Below, piece after piece: positions 53,681 through 61,687 of a stretch of DNA of 64,000 nucleotides. Source of the DNA: an uncultured Oscillospiraceae bacterium (GTDB lineage Bacteria; Bacillota; Clostridia; Oscillospirales; Acutalibacteraceae); assembly GCA_900541975.1 (NCBI GenBank), contig UQLR01000012.1:18862-82861 (forward strand), given 5' to 3'. Positions within the stretch are counted from its first letter, which is position 1. Each line of letters starts with the position of its first letter. Below the pieces are notes generated by a model. It did no database searches, was not told where the DNA came from, and saw only the letters and a program-made list of their open reading frames with translations. The position numbers and the translations under genes are program-made.

Positions 53681-56422
53681 ATGCCCTACCAGGAAGAAGC
53701 GCAGTTGGAAACGCAGCTTACGAATTTTTTGCAAAGCACAGGGTATGCAAAGATAAAGCTCCCGAATGAAACGGCATTGGTCGAAAATTTAAAAACGCAG
53801 CTTTTTCTTGTAAACCGGGAAAGACTGCACAACCGTATGCTGACAAACACAGAGCTAAAAAGTGTTTTACAACACTTTGCCTGCCGCAATGTGTTTGATT
53901 GTGCAAAAGTGCTTCGGGAACCATTTATACTGCATCGGGAGGATAAAAGCAGGGTTTACATCCATTTTTGGGAGCAAAATGCATATGACGCCAACATCTT
54001 TCAACTGGCCCGACAGACCACTGTACACGGAAACAGAAGCAACAGATATGACCTGCTCCTTTTAATCAACGGCCTTCCTCTTGTGCAAATAGAGCTCAAG
54101 CGCAGAGGCGTCGACCTGAAAGAAGCTTTTTACCAAATTCGCCGTTACCGGCATGACTGCTGCGCAGGTCTTTACAATTGCCTGCAGCTTTTTGTGATCT
54201 CAAATGGAACAGATACAAAATATTTTTCCAACACAGACCATACGCTTGCTTACACAGATACCTTTTATTGGACCGATGCGCATAACAGGCGTATTGCCGA
54301 CTTGTCTGCATTTGCATCTACCTTTTTGAGAAAACAGCGTCTGTGGGAAATTCTGACACATTATATGGTGCTCAATGCGTCGGAAAAATCCCTGATGGTA
54401 ATGCGGCCTTATCAAATACATGCCTGCAAAGCACTGGTTCGGCATGCGCTTTATACAGCTGGCAACGGATATATATGGCATACAACGGGTAGTGGAAAAA
54501 CGCTGACTGCCTTTAAGGCAAGCAAGCTTCTGTCCGCCTGTCCATGTGTAAAAAAAGTGTTTCTTCTGGTCGACCGCCGGGATCTTGACATGCAGACATG
54601 TGAAGAATTTAATAAACTTGAAGCGGGCTGCATCGACTGTACAGATAAAACCGACGCGCTTATTCTTCAAATCCAAAACCCCGTAAAACAGCTGATTATC
54701 ACAACCATCCAAAAAATGTCCCGTGCAGTGCGCCTGCCTAAATATCAAAGCTGCATGGCTGCATATAAAAAAGAAAAGCTGATCTTTATCGTAGATGAGT
54801 GCCATCGCTCGCAATTTGGCCAAATGCACCGCACAATCCAAAAATATTTTCAAAACGCCCAGTATTTTGGTTTTACCGGCACGCCGCGCTTTAAAGAAAA
54901 CCAAAGCCGGGACGGGAGGTCTACAGCAGATATTTTTCAAACCTGCCTGCACGCCTATTTAATGAAGGATGCTATCTTGGACTGCAATGTGCTGGGGTTT
55001 TCTGTGGAATATTTTCACGCGCGGTCCTCTGAATGGGGGGCCGAAAGCCGCACACTCCAGCTTGAAGGCGCCTGTTATAATCGCGACCGGCAGGTTGCTG
55101 CGGTCGCAGAGCAGATCCTGCTTATGCATAACCGAAAAACCTGCAACAGAAAATATAACGCCCTGTTTGCTATAGAAAGCGTCGAGATGCTTGTAAAGTA
55201 TTATGATTATTTCAGATCTGTCTCTCACGATCTGAAAATTGCTGCTGTCTTTACCTTTCATGCAAATACGGACACAACACACCTTGCAGAAACGCCTCGG
55301 GACAGTTTGGAGCGCATAATTGCAGATTATAACCGTATGTTTGCCTGCAATTATACGACCGAACGTTATAGCGAATATGTTTGTGACCTGTCAAGAAAAG
55401 TAAAAAATGTGCAAATTGACATATTGCTTGTAGTGGGCATGTTCCTGACTGGCTTTGACAGTAAAATGCTTAATACCCTATATATAGACAAAAATATGCA
55501 GTACCACGACCTGCTCCAGGCATACTCCAGGACAAACCGGGTAGAATCCGCCACCAAACCGCATGGAAATATTGTCTGCTTCCGCAACCTTAAGGAAAAA
55601 ACCGATCAGGCCGTTTGCTTGTTCTCCAAAACAGACTGTACCGACACAGTGCTGCGCGCAGGCTATAGCACCTATCTTGCAAAGTGCAGGCAGGCACTGG
55701 TGGAGCTGTACGCATTGGCTCCCACACCGCAGTCTGTAGATACATTTACTGCAAAAGAAATAAAAGAAGCTTTTATTGGGGCTTTCCGCACCTTGTCCAA
55801 AGTGCTTATATGCCTTCAAAGCTTTGCCGAATTTTCGTTTGAAGACAGCGGTATTGCTATAACCCCACGGCTGTTTCAGGACTATAAAAGCAAATATTTA
55901 AAAATTATAAAGGAAACCAGACATTGTAAAACCTGTGCGCCGGCTTCTTCGCGCAGTACGGATTTTTCGCTTGAAATATTTCATACGGATACAATTAACG
56001 TGGAATATATTATGCATTTAATCCGCAACGTAACCCTAACAGATCAGGAAAAACAGGAAAAAGAAATTGCCGCAATCATAGAAAAAATTGATCAAAGCGA
56101 CGTTTTACAGCTGCAATTAAAAGGCAATTTAATCAAAGGATTTCTTACCTCTGTACTACCCTCTCTTCCAACAGGAAGCCACATTCAGCAAGCTTACCAA
56201 GCCTTTGAACGGCAGCAAAAGGAGCGGGAGCTTTTTTGTTTTGCACAGGAAAACCATATCAGCGCCTCCGTGGTGGAAAAGGAAATAAACAATTTCATGC
56301 TCTCAGGAAACATCCGGCGGAGCGCTATTATCCAAAACATTCATAAAAGCTTTCGGGAAAAAAAGCAGCTTACCGACAAAATCGCTATGTTTATACGGGA
56401 ATATACCCTAAAATATGAATAA
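53681..56422 (+). CDS. hsdR: Type I restriction enzyme, R subunit
   Basis: The 913-residue subunit cuts DNA after ATP-driven translocation. The N-terminal PD-(D/E)xK nuclease has Asp124 and Glu138-x-Lys140 (LPLVQIELKRRG). The SF2 helicase motor has Walker A TTGSGKT (Lys273), the DECH box (Asp372) in FIVDECHRSQFG, motif III FTGTPRF and VVGMFLTGFDSKML. The C-terminal helical domain contacts the M subunit. It starts hsdR-hsdM with an AGGAGG site. The gene appears intact, so restriction should be active. Confidence 0.95.
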   Translation: MPYQEEAQLETQLTNFLQSTGYAKIKLPNETALVENLKTQLFLVNRERLHNRMLTNTELKSVLQHFACRNVFDCAKVLREPFILHREDKSRVYIHFWEQNAYDANIFQLARQTTVHGNRSNRYDLLLLINGLPLVQIELKRRGVDLKEAFYQIRRYRHDCCAGLYNCLQLFVISNGTDTKYFSNTDHTLAYTDTFYWTDAHNRRIADLSAFASTFLRKQRLWEILTHYMVLNASEKSLMVMRPYQIHACKALVRHALYTAGNGYIWHTTGSGKTLTAFKASKLLSACPCVKKVFLLVDRRDLDMQTCEEFNKLEAGCIDCTDKTDALILQIQNPVKQLIITTIQKMSRAVRLPKYQSCMAAYKKEKLIFIVDECHRSQFGQMHRTIQKYFQNAQYFGFTGTPRFKENQSRDGRSTADIFQTCLHAYLMKDAILDCNVLGFSVEYFHARSSEWGAESRTLQLEGACYNRDRQVAAVAEQILLMHNRKTCNRKYNALFAIESVEMLVKYYDYFRSVSHDLKIAAVFTFHANTDTTHLAETPRDSLERIIADYNRMFACNYTTERYSEYVCDLSRKVKNVQIDILLVVGMFLTGFDSKMLNTLYIDKNMQYHDLLQAYSRTNRVESATKPHGNIVCFRNLKEKTDQAVCLFSKTDCTDTVLRAGYSTYLAKCRQALVELYALAPTPQSVDTFTAKEIKEAFIGAFRTLSKVLICLQSFAEFSFEDSGIAITPRLFQDYKSKYLKIIKETRHCKTCAPASSRSTDFSLEIFHTDTINVEYIMHLIRNVTLTDQEKQEKEIAAIIEKIDQSDVLQLQLKGNLIKGFLTSVLPSLPTGSHIQQAYQAFERQQKERELFCFAQENHISASVVEKEINNFMLSGNIRRSAIIQNIHKSFREKKQLTDKIAMFIREYTLKYE

Positions 56423-56436
56423 AAGCGGGGAATTAC

Positions 56437-57990
56437 ATGTCATCCAATATAACGCAAATGGAACAACAGAAAAATCTGCATAACCGCCTGTGGGCAATTG
56501 CAAACGACCTGCGCGGCTCTATGGAAGCAGGTGAATTTAAACACTACATTTTAGGATTGATCTTTTACCGCTATCTTTCTGAAAAGCTTGAACAAACCGT
56601 TGAAATTCTCCTTAAGGATGATCATCTAAGTTATGAGCAGGCATGGGAAGACACAGAACTGCATAACGCTTTAAAGGAAGAATTAATAGAGGAAGCAGGC
56701 TATTTGATTGAACCGCAATACCTTTTTCCCAAAATTGTCCGCAGCGTGCATGCAGGTACCTTTTCAGTGGAAACTCTGCACACGGCTATTGAAAAGATGA
56801 TAGAATCCACCATTGGCTTTCAAAGCCGGCAGGCTTTTGAAAACCTGTTTAACGATATGGATCTGAACTCCGTAAAGCTGGGAAGAGACGCCGCTGCGCG
56901 CTCACAACTGATTGCAAAAATTCTATGCAACATCCATGAAATTCCCTTTTCATATAAAAGCTCTGAAATTGACGTGCTGGGCGACGCATACGAATATTTA
57001 ATTGCACAGTTTGCTGCAACCGCCGGAAAAAAAGCCGGAGAGTTTTATACCCCCCAGCAGGTGTCAAAAATCCTCGCTAAAATTGTAACGATTGGAAAAA
57101 ACACGTTAAAAAGCGTATACGACCCCACCTGCGGTTCCGGCTCTTTACTTTTACAGGTGGCAAAGGAAGCCGACGTATACAATTTTTACGGGCAGGAACT
57201 GACAGCTTCTACCTGTAATTTGGCGCGAATGAATATGCTTTTACACGACATCCCTTACACAAACTTTTCTATCAAAAATGACGATACCCTCGAAAACGAC
57301 CAGTTCACAGATATGTATTTCGACGCAATTGTCGCCAATCCTCCCTACTCGGCAAAGTGGTCTGCTTCTCCAAAATTTTTGCTGGACGCGCGCTTTTCTT
57401 CGTATGGAAAGCTGCCGCCAAAATCAAAAGCAGATTATGCTTTTGTTTTGCATATGCTCCATCACCTGCACCCCGACGGCGTCATGGCAGTAGTGCTGCC
57501 GCACGGCGTATTATTCCGCGCTGCCGCAGAAAGCATCATACGGCGCTTTTTGATTGAAACAAAAAACTGCCTGGATGCCGTCATCGGCCTGCCTGCAAAC
57601 ATCTTTTTCGGCACTTCGATCCCTACTGTCATTCTGGTTTTTCAAAAAAAGCGCGCGCATGTAGATGACATATATTTTATAGACGCCTCCAGCGACTTTG
57701 AAAAAAACAAGAACAAAAACGCGCTGCGCGATTTGGATGTAAACAAAATCGTCCGGCACTATAAACTGCGCAAAACAACAAAAAAATATGCAAGAGCCGT
57801 CACGCGCAAAGAAATTGCCGAAAACGGGTACAACCTGAGCATTGCACGTTATATTGACCGTTACGAGGAGCAGGAGAACATCGATATAAACGTCATTATG
57901 CATAAACTGCGCGGGCTGGACACACAGGCATATAAGGTAGACCGCGCGCTGAACCGCTATCTGGCAGAGCTTGGGCTTGAAGAGTTTTGA
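56437..57990 (+). CDS. hsdM: Type I DNA methyltransferase, M subunit
   Basis: The 517-residue N6-adenine methyltransferase has an N-terminal helical HsdM domain (LHNRLWAIANDLRGSMEAGEF), AdoMet motif DPTCGSGSLLLQV (Asp229) and catalytic NPPY (Asn301-Tyr304) in IVANPPYSAKW. It modifies host DNA at the site set by HsdS and is part of the restriction complex. It begins 14 bases after hsdR, reversing the usual M-S-R order. A Lys-rich C terminus follows the catalytic domain. Confidence 0.96.
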   Translation: MSSNITQMEQQKNLHNRLWAIANDLRGSMEAGEFKHYILGLIFYRYLSEKLEQTVEILLKDDHLSYEQAWEDTELHNALKEELIEEAGYLIEPQYLFPKIVRSVHAGTFSVETLHTAIEKMIESTIGFQSRQAFENLFNDMDLNSVKLGRDAAARSQLIAKILCNIHEIPFSYKSSEIDVLGDAYEYLIAQFAATAGKKAGEFYTPQQVSKILAKIVTIGKNTLKSVYDPTCGSGSLLLQVAKEADVYNFYGQELTASTCNLARMNMLLHDIPYTNFSIKNDDTLENDQFTDMYFDAIVANPPYSAKWSASPKFLLDARFSSYGKLPPKSKADYAFVLHMLHHLHPDGVMAVVLPHGVLFRAAAESIIRRFLIETKNCLDAVIGLPANIFFGTSIPTVILVFQKKRAHVDDIYFIDASSDFEKNKNKNALRDLDVNKIVRHYKLRKTTKKYARAVTRKEIAENGYNLSIARYIDRYEEQENIDINVIMHKLRGLDTQAYKVDRALNRYLAELGLEEF

Positions 57991-58059
57991 CTTTGCCGTG
58001 CTTTATTTGCATATGCAGTATGTACTGTTTTCTGCGCTTATAAAAACAGAAGCGAATTT

Positions 58060-59235
58060 CTATGGCAAAATTTGTTGCAACAGCGCCTGCTTGTAGGTAT
58101 ACAGGCAATTTATTTTTTCCTCACACAACGCAACGGCTCTGTCTGCTTTTTCAAGCATATCCGCCGTTTTTTTCTGTTCTTCAAACGAAGGAAAGCGCAG
58201 CTGCATATCTGCAATCTGCGTATATTTTAACGTGCACACGTCGTCCGTAAGGCCCTGGGAATAGTACTTAAACAGGTTTTGCATCTTTTTTGTTTTAAAC
58301 AACTGCACAATCCACCGGGCGTCTATCTGCTCAGAAGGAACCAGTACGGTATAAGCAGGGCTTACAATACCCTTATATGGGGAAACGCCGCAGGCCCCCT
58401 GCCACATACGCATAGAGTTGCAGACAATATCGCCCGGTATGGCCAGCTTATACCTCCGCTTATCTGAACTGGAAACATCCATGGTACCCAGCTCGCTGCG
58501 CTTTTTCACACCGCTTTCCTTTGTAACCGACAGCAGTTCCAGTCCCGCCGCACCCCTGCGCACACGTTGTGGAAGGATTTCCCGAACTTTTGCACTGTTC
58601 CACCCTTTCCGCTTTTCTTCACTCTTTTCAAAAAAACAAATTTGCAGCAGCCCCAGCTTATACTGGCGCAAAAGCGCTGCTCTTTCTTGTTGCAGCTTTA
58701 TTTTTTTGTCCAATAAAAAGATGGTTTGTGCAATTTTGTCCTGCTCCGCCCTTTCGGGAACGTAAAAACCGTAGCGCATATATTCCCGCAGATTGATCCC
58801 AGGCTGCCCGGAACGCGTCGACATAACCGCCACCCATTTTTTATATGCGTGCGTAAGGGTCTGGCTAAATACAAAACGGCTGTTATAGTCGTCTTTTATA
58901 TGCGCACGAATTAAAAAGCCGGAAAAATACAGCTTTCCATCGCTTTCGTCATATAAATAGGTTTTTCCCGTGCTCGTCCCGGTTCTGGCAAATAAAATAT
59001 CGTTCCGCCCCACAAGATATTGCTCCTGCGGCACTTGCACAGGCGACTTGCCGTTGTGCGCAAGATATTTGCGTGTTTTATCGTCAATATCGGTAATCCG
59101 TATATAACCATGTATACCGTCATATGGGCCTGCCGCTACATTTACACCATAGTCAAACGATGTTGCGGCGTCTGCAAGGCGTATAAAACGCCACGGCTTG
59201 TGAAAACCCTGGAATCTGCGCTTAGGATATGACAA
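58060..59235 (-). CDS. hsdS: Type I restriction-modification specificity subunit, convergent to hsdM
   Basis: The 391-residue subunit has two target-recognition domains (about 1-150 and 195-345), each followed by a conserved helical spacer: DKIAQTIFLLDKKIKLQQER then YKLGLLQICF, and KKTADMLEKADRAVALCEEK then YKQALLQQILP. It sets the DNA target of HsdM and HsdR. It lies on the opposite strand to hsdR-hsdM and ends 69 bases from hsdM, so it needs its own promoter. TTG 59235 is the start, with GGTGA upstream. No second hsdS or recombinase is adjacent. Confidence 0.92.
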   Translation of the reverse strand: MSYPKRRFQGFHKPWRFIRLADAATSFDYGVNVAAGPYDGIHGYIRITDIDDKTRKYLAHNGKSPVQVPQEQYLVGRNDILFARTGTSTGKTYLYDESDGKLYFSGFLIRAHIKDDYNSRFVFSQTLTHAYKKWVAVMSTRSGQPGINLREYMRYGFYVPERAEQDKIAQTIFLLDKKIKLQQERAALLRQYKLGLLQICFFEKSEEKRKGWNSAKVREILPQRVRRGAAGLELLSVTKESGVKKRSELGTMDVSSSDKRRYKLAIPGDIVCNSMRMWQGACGVSPYKGIVSPAYTVLVPSEQIDARWIVQLFKTKKMQNLFKYYSQGLTDDVCTLKYTQIADMQLRFPSFEEQKKTADMLEKADRAVALCEEKINCLYTYKQALLQQILP

Positions 59236-59358
59236 AATTTCACCATCTTTCTACAAAATAATACATTATATTATAAATTAAAAGTGCATAAAAAGCAAGG
59301 CGCTTTTTATGGAAAAAAGTTATGTAAAAACTTCCAAATAAAACCCTGGTGAAAAATC

Positions 59359-59387
59359 TGTATAGCACTTCCAACTATACATATAAT
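59359..59387 (+). promoter_or_regulatory. Promoter of spoVT
   Basis: TGTATA (59359-59364) and TATAAT (59382-59387) are spaced by 17 bases. The -35 is weak for the vegetative factor. GTATA also resembles the -35 of forespore factor SigG, which drives spoVT in Bacillus, but the matching -10 and spacing are imperfect, so the factor is undecided. Confidence 0.45.
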
Positions 59388-59459
59388 AAGTAGCGTGACG
59401 TACAAACAACATGTACATGCCAGACAATTTTCAAGAATATTTTGGAGGTTTAATTTTAT

Positions 59460-60002
59460 ATGAAAGCAACAGGAATTGTAAGAAGAATTGACGATCTGGG
59501 AAGAGTCGTTATTCCAAAAGAAATCCGGCGCACCCTGCGAATTCGCGAAGGCGATCCTCTGGAAATTTACACTGACAGCGACGGCGAGGTTATATTTAAA
59601 AAATACTCCCCTGTAGGCGAGCTTTCCAACTTTGCATCCCAATATGCCGAAGTTCTTGCTAAAATTTCCGGCCTTCCTACGTTGATCAGCGACCGCGACC
59701 ATATTGTGGCGGCGGCGGGTGTTTCCAAAAGAGAATATCTGGAACGCCGTGTAACCCCCGTAATTGAAGAGTTTATGGAAACACGCAGAAGCTTTGCGGC
59801 ACACTCCGGCGATATGAGCGAAATCCAGCCGGTAGAAGGCATGGAACGCGGCGCGGCGATTATGTACCCCATTATTGCCGCCGGGGATGTAACAGGAAGC
59901 GTTATCATGCTCTGTGGAGAAAACCACGCCGTACCGTCTGAGGCGGAAATTAAGCTCACACAGTCAGCCGCGGCATTTTTAGGTAAGCAAATGGAAGAAT
60001 AA
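59460..60002 (+). CDS. spoVT: Stage V sporulation protein T, AbrB-type regulator
   Basis: The 180-residue protein has an N-terminal AbrB swapped-hairpin domain (MKATGIVRRIDDLGRVVIPK, TLRIREGDPLEIYTDSDG) and a C-terminal GAF domain (LTQSAAAFLGKQM). SpoVT is a forespore regulator that tunes SigG-dependent genes. Length and layout match Bacillus and Clostridium SpoVT. The ribosome site is TTGGAGG. Together with ytfJ it is the strongest evidence that the host forms endospores. Confidence 0.96.
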   Translation: MKATGIVRRIDDLGRVVIPKEIRRTLRIREGDPLEIYTDSDGEVIFKKYSPVGELSNFASQYAEVLAKISGLPTLISDRDHIVAAAGVSKREYLERRVTPVIEEFMETRRSFAAHSGDMSEIQPVEGMERGAAIMYPIIAAGDVTGSVIMLCGENHAVPSEAEIKLTQSAAAFLGKQMEE

Positions 60003-60007
60003 CCAAA

Positions 60008-60036
60008 GCGCCGGACCCGTACAGAGCCCGGCGCTG
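60008..60036 (+). terminator. Terminator of spoVT
   Basis: AGCGCCGG (60008-60015) pairs with CCGGCGCT (60029-60036); the tail GTTATTG is only partly T-rich. It lies 6 bases after the stop codon. Confidence 0.7.
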
Positions 60037-60061
60037 TTATTGCAGGACAAAACCTTTTTTC

Positions 60062-60090
60062 TTGACAAAAAAGATATTTTATGGTAATTT
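60062..60090 (+). promoter_or_regulatory. Promoter of the MFS exporter leader
   Basis: TTGACA (60062-60067) and TAATTT (60085-60090) are spaced by 17 bases, about 35 bases before the leader peptide. Confidence 0.7.
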
Positions 60091-60125
60091 TCATTTAGCT
60101 AAAGCAATGTAAAGGGGGCGGCTTG

Positions 60126-60149
60126 ATGCGTTCTTTCCGTAGCAGATAA
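60126..60149 (+). CDS. Seven-residue leader peptide MRSFRSR
   Basis: ATG 60126 follows a strong AAAGGGGG ribosome site and encodes only MRSFRSR before TAA. The peptide ends in Arg-Ser-Arg, which fits the +X+ motif (Arg/Lys-any-Arg/Lys) at which macrolide-bound ribosomes stall. It lies between the promoter and a terminator, upstream of a macrolide-type exporter. It is probably a regulatory peptide: drug-stalled ribosomes would shift the leader RNA into an antiterminated fold. Confidence 0.7.
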   Translation: MRSFRSR

Positions 60150-60267
60150 ACAGGCAGTCGGTAGGCTTTTCATCTGGGAAACAGTCCTTTTTTCTGTTTT
60201 TACGGGCAAGAATATTTTGCTGCAAAAGTATATTGGTCAGCTTACTTTTACACCGCATTGAAAACAG

Positions 60268-60308
60268 CAGGACACAAGGCTATATTCAGGCCCGGTGCCC
60301 TGTTTTTT
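60268..60308 (+). terminator. Attenuator terminator before the MFS gene
   Basis: CAGGACAC (60268-60275) pairs with GTGCCCTG (60295-60302) with one mismatch and an inner GGC/GCC pair, followed by six T residues. It lies upstream of the exporter start (60371), so it would stop transcription unless antiterminated. Confidence 0.75.
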
Positions 60309-60370
60309 ATTGTTATTTATATTTTGATAAAAACTAAAGGAAATACATAATCTACATAGGAGATTCCCAT

Positions 60371-61591
60371 ATGACAAAAACAACACACACATGGAAAAAA
60401 CCATTTTTTACGATCGCCACTGGGCAAACCGTTTCCCTGATCGGCAGCAGCGCCGTACAGTTTGCCGTGATCTGGTGGCTTGCCAGCGAAACCGGCTCGG
60501 CTCTGATGCTTGCTTTCTCCGGTTTAATGGCTTTTCTTCCGCAAGCAATTTTAGGCCCCTTCGCAGGCGTCTGGATTGACCGCTTAAAGCGCAAATATGT
60601 TGTAATTACCGCGGACCTATTTATTGGGGTTGCCGCACTGGTGTTTGCCATATTTTTCTGGATTGGCCCGGTACCATACTGGAGCGCCTGTATCGTTTTG
60701 GGCGTCCGCGCTGTGGGGGGCGTATTCCATACCCCGGCTATACAGGCAATGATCCCCATGCTGGTCCCAAAAGAACAACTGGTGCGCGCAAACGGCTGGA
60801 GCCAGTTTATGCAGTCGGGCGCCTTTATGCTTGGCCCTGTTCTGGGTGCGGCAATGTATGGTGTTCTCCCCATGCCGGTTATCCTTCTTACAGATTTTTT
60901 TGGCGCACTTGTTGCAAGCTTTACCGTATGCATCGTGCATATTCCAGATTCTACACGTGCGCATCAGAAAACTGCCGGTTTTTGGAAAGAGTTAAAAGAG
61001 GGCGCGAACGTTTTCCGTCACGACAAGAAGCTGTGCGGTCTTTTGGCTGCGACAGCCGTATGCATGATTTTCTATATGCCGCTTTCATCGCTTTATCCAT
61101 TGATGACAAGCACGCATTTTGAGGCCTCCGCGTTACATGCCAGCATTGTGGAATTCTTATATGCCGCCGGGATGATGGTGTCTTCCCTGTTGCTTGGGAC
61201 TTGTGGAAAGATTACCCGCAAGCTTTTAGCAGCGCATATTGGAGCGCTGGGCGTAGGCCTTACCTCGCTTCTCTGCGGCATATTACCTGCCCAGATGTGG
61301 GCTTTCTGGGTTTTTGCATTTCTGTGCCTGTTTATGGGAGGAGGCGGCAACCTTTACAATATCGCCTGCATTTCCTATATGCAGGAAACCATACCGTCAC
61401 AGGCGCAGGGGCGCGCTTTTTCCCTAATGGGCAGCGTTATGTCTCTGGCCATGCCCGTCGGGCTTTTGATCTCCGGCCCGGTAGCAGAAGGCTGGGGAAT
61501 CGCAAGCTGGTTTTTGCTTACCGGCATCGTTACGTTGACCATTACCGCATGCAGCTTTTTATATTTAAAAAAACAGCAGAAGCAGGCGTAG
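60371..61591 (+). CDS. MFS exporter of the MefA/macrolide-efflux type
   Basis: The 406-residue 12-helix transporter resembles the MFS_3 (Mef, macrolide efflux) group: FFTIATGQTVSLIGSSAVQFAVIWWL at the start, the motif GPFAGVWIDRLKRKYVV in loop 2-3, and GAAMYGVLPMPVILLTDFF in the middle. It is predicted to pump a drug, most likely a macrolide, out by proton exchange. It lies behind a leader-peptide attenuator suited to ribosome-targeting antibiotics, which supports this assignment. The ribosome site is TAGGAG. Actual resistance was not tested. Confidence 0.8.
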   Translation: MTKTTHTWKKPFFTIATGQTVSLIGSSAVQFAVIWWLASETGSALMLAFSGLMAFLPQAILGPFAGVWIDRLKRKYVVITADLFIGVAALVFAIFFWIGPVPYWSACIVLGVRAVGGVFHTPAIQAMIPMLVPKEQLVRANGWSQFMQSGAFMLGPVLGAAMYGVLPMPVILLTDFFGALVASFTVCIVHIPDSTRAHQKTAGFWKELKEGANVFRHDKKLCGLLAATAVCMIFYMPLSSLYPLMTSTHFEASALHASIVEFLYAAGMMVSSLLLGTCGKITRKLLAAHIGALGVGLTSLLCGILPAQMWAFWVFAFLCLFMGGGGNLYNIACISYMQETIPSQAQGRAFSLMGSVMSLAMPVGLLISGPVAEGWGIASWFLLTGIVTLTITACSFLYLKKQQKQA

Positions 61592-61627
61592 CCCGCCTGC
61601 GTTTTGCATCCTCTGTTCTGCAACAAG

Positions 61628-61663
61628 AAAACGCCTGCCATTTTTTATGATGGCAGGCGTTTT
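61628..61663. terminator. Bidirectional terminator
   Basis: AAAACGCCTGCCAT (61628-61641) and ATGGCAGGCGTTTT (61650-61663) form a perfect 14-bp stem. It separates the convergent exporter and 5'-nucleotidase genes. Confidence 0.9.
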
Positions 61664-61687
61664 GTATATTTATAAAATCTGTGTCGC

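Noticed and set aside
58000..59300. Invertible hsdS locus
   Set aside because: No inverted repeats between two specificity genes and no adjacent recombinase were found; only the orientation is suggestive.
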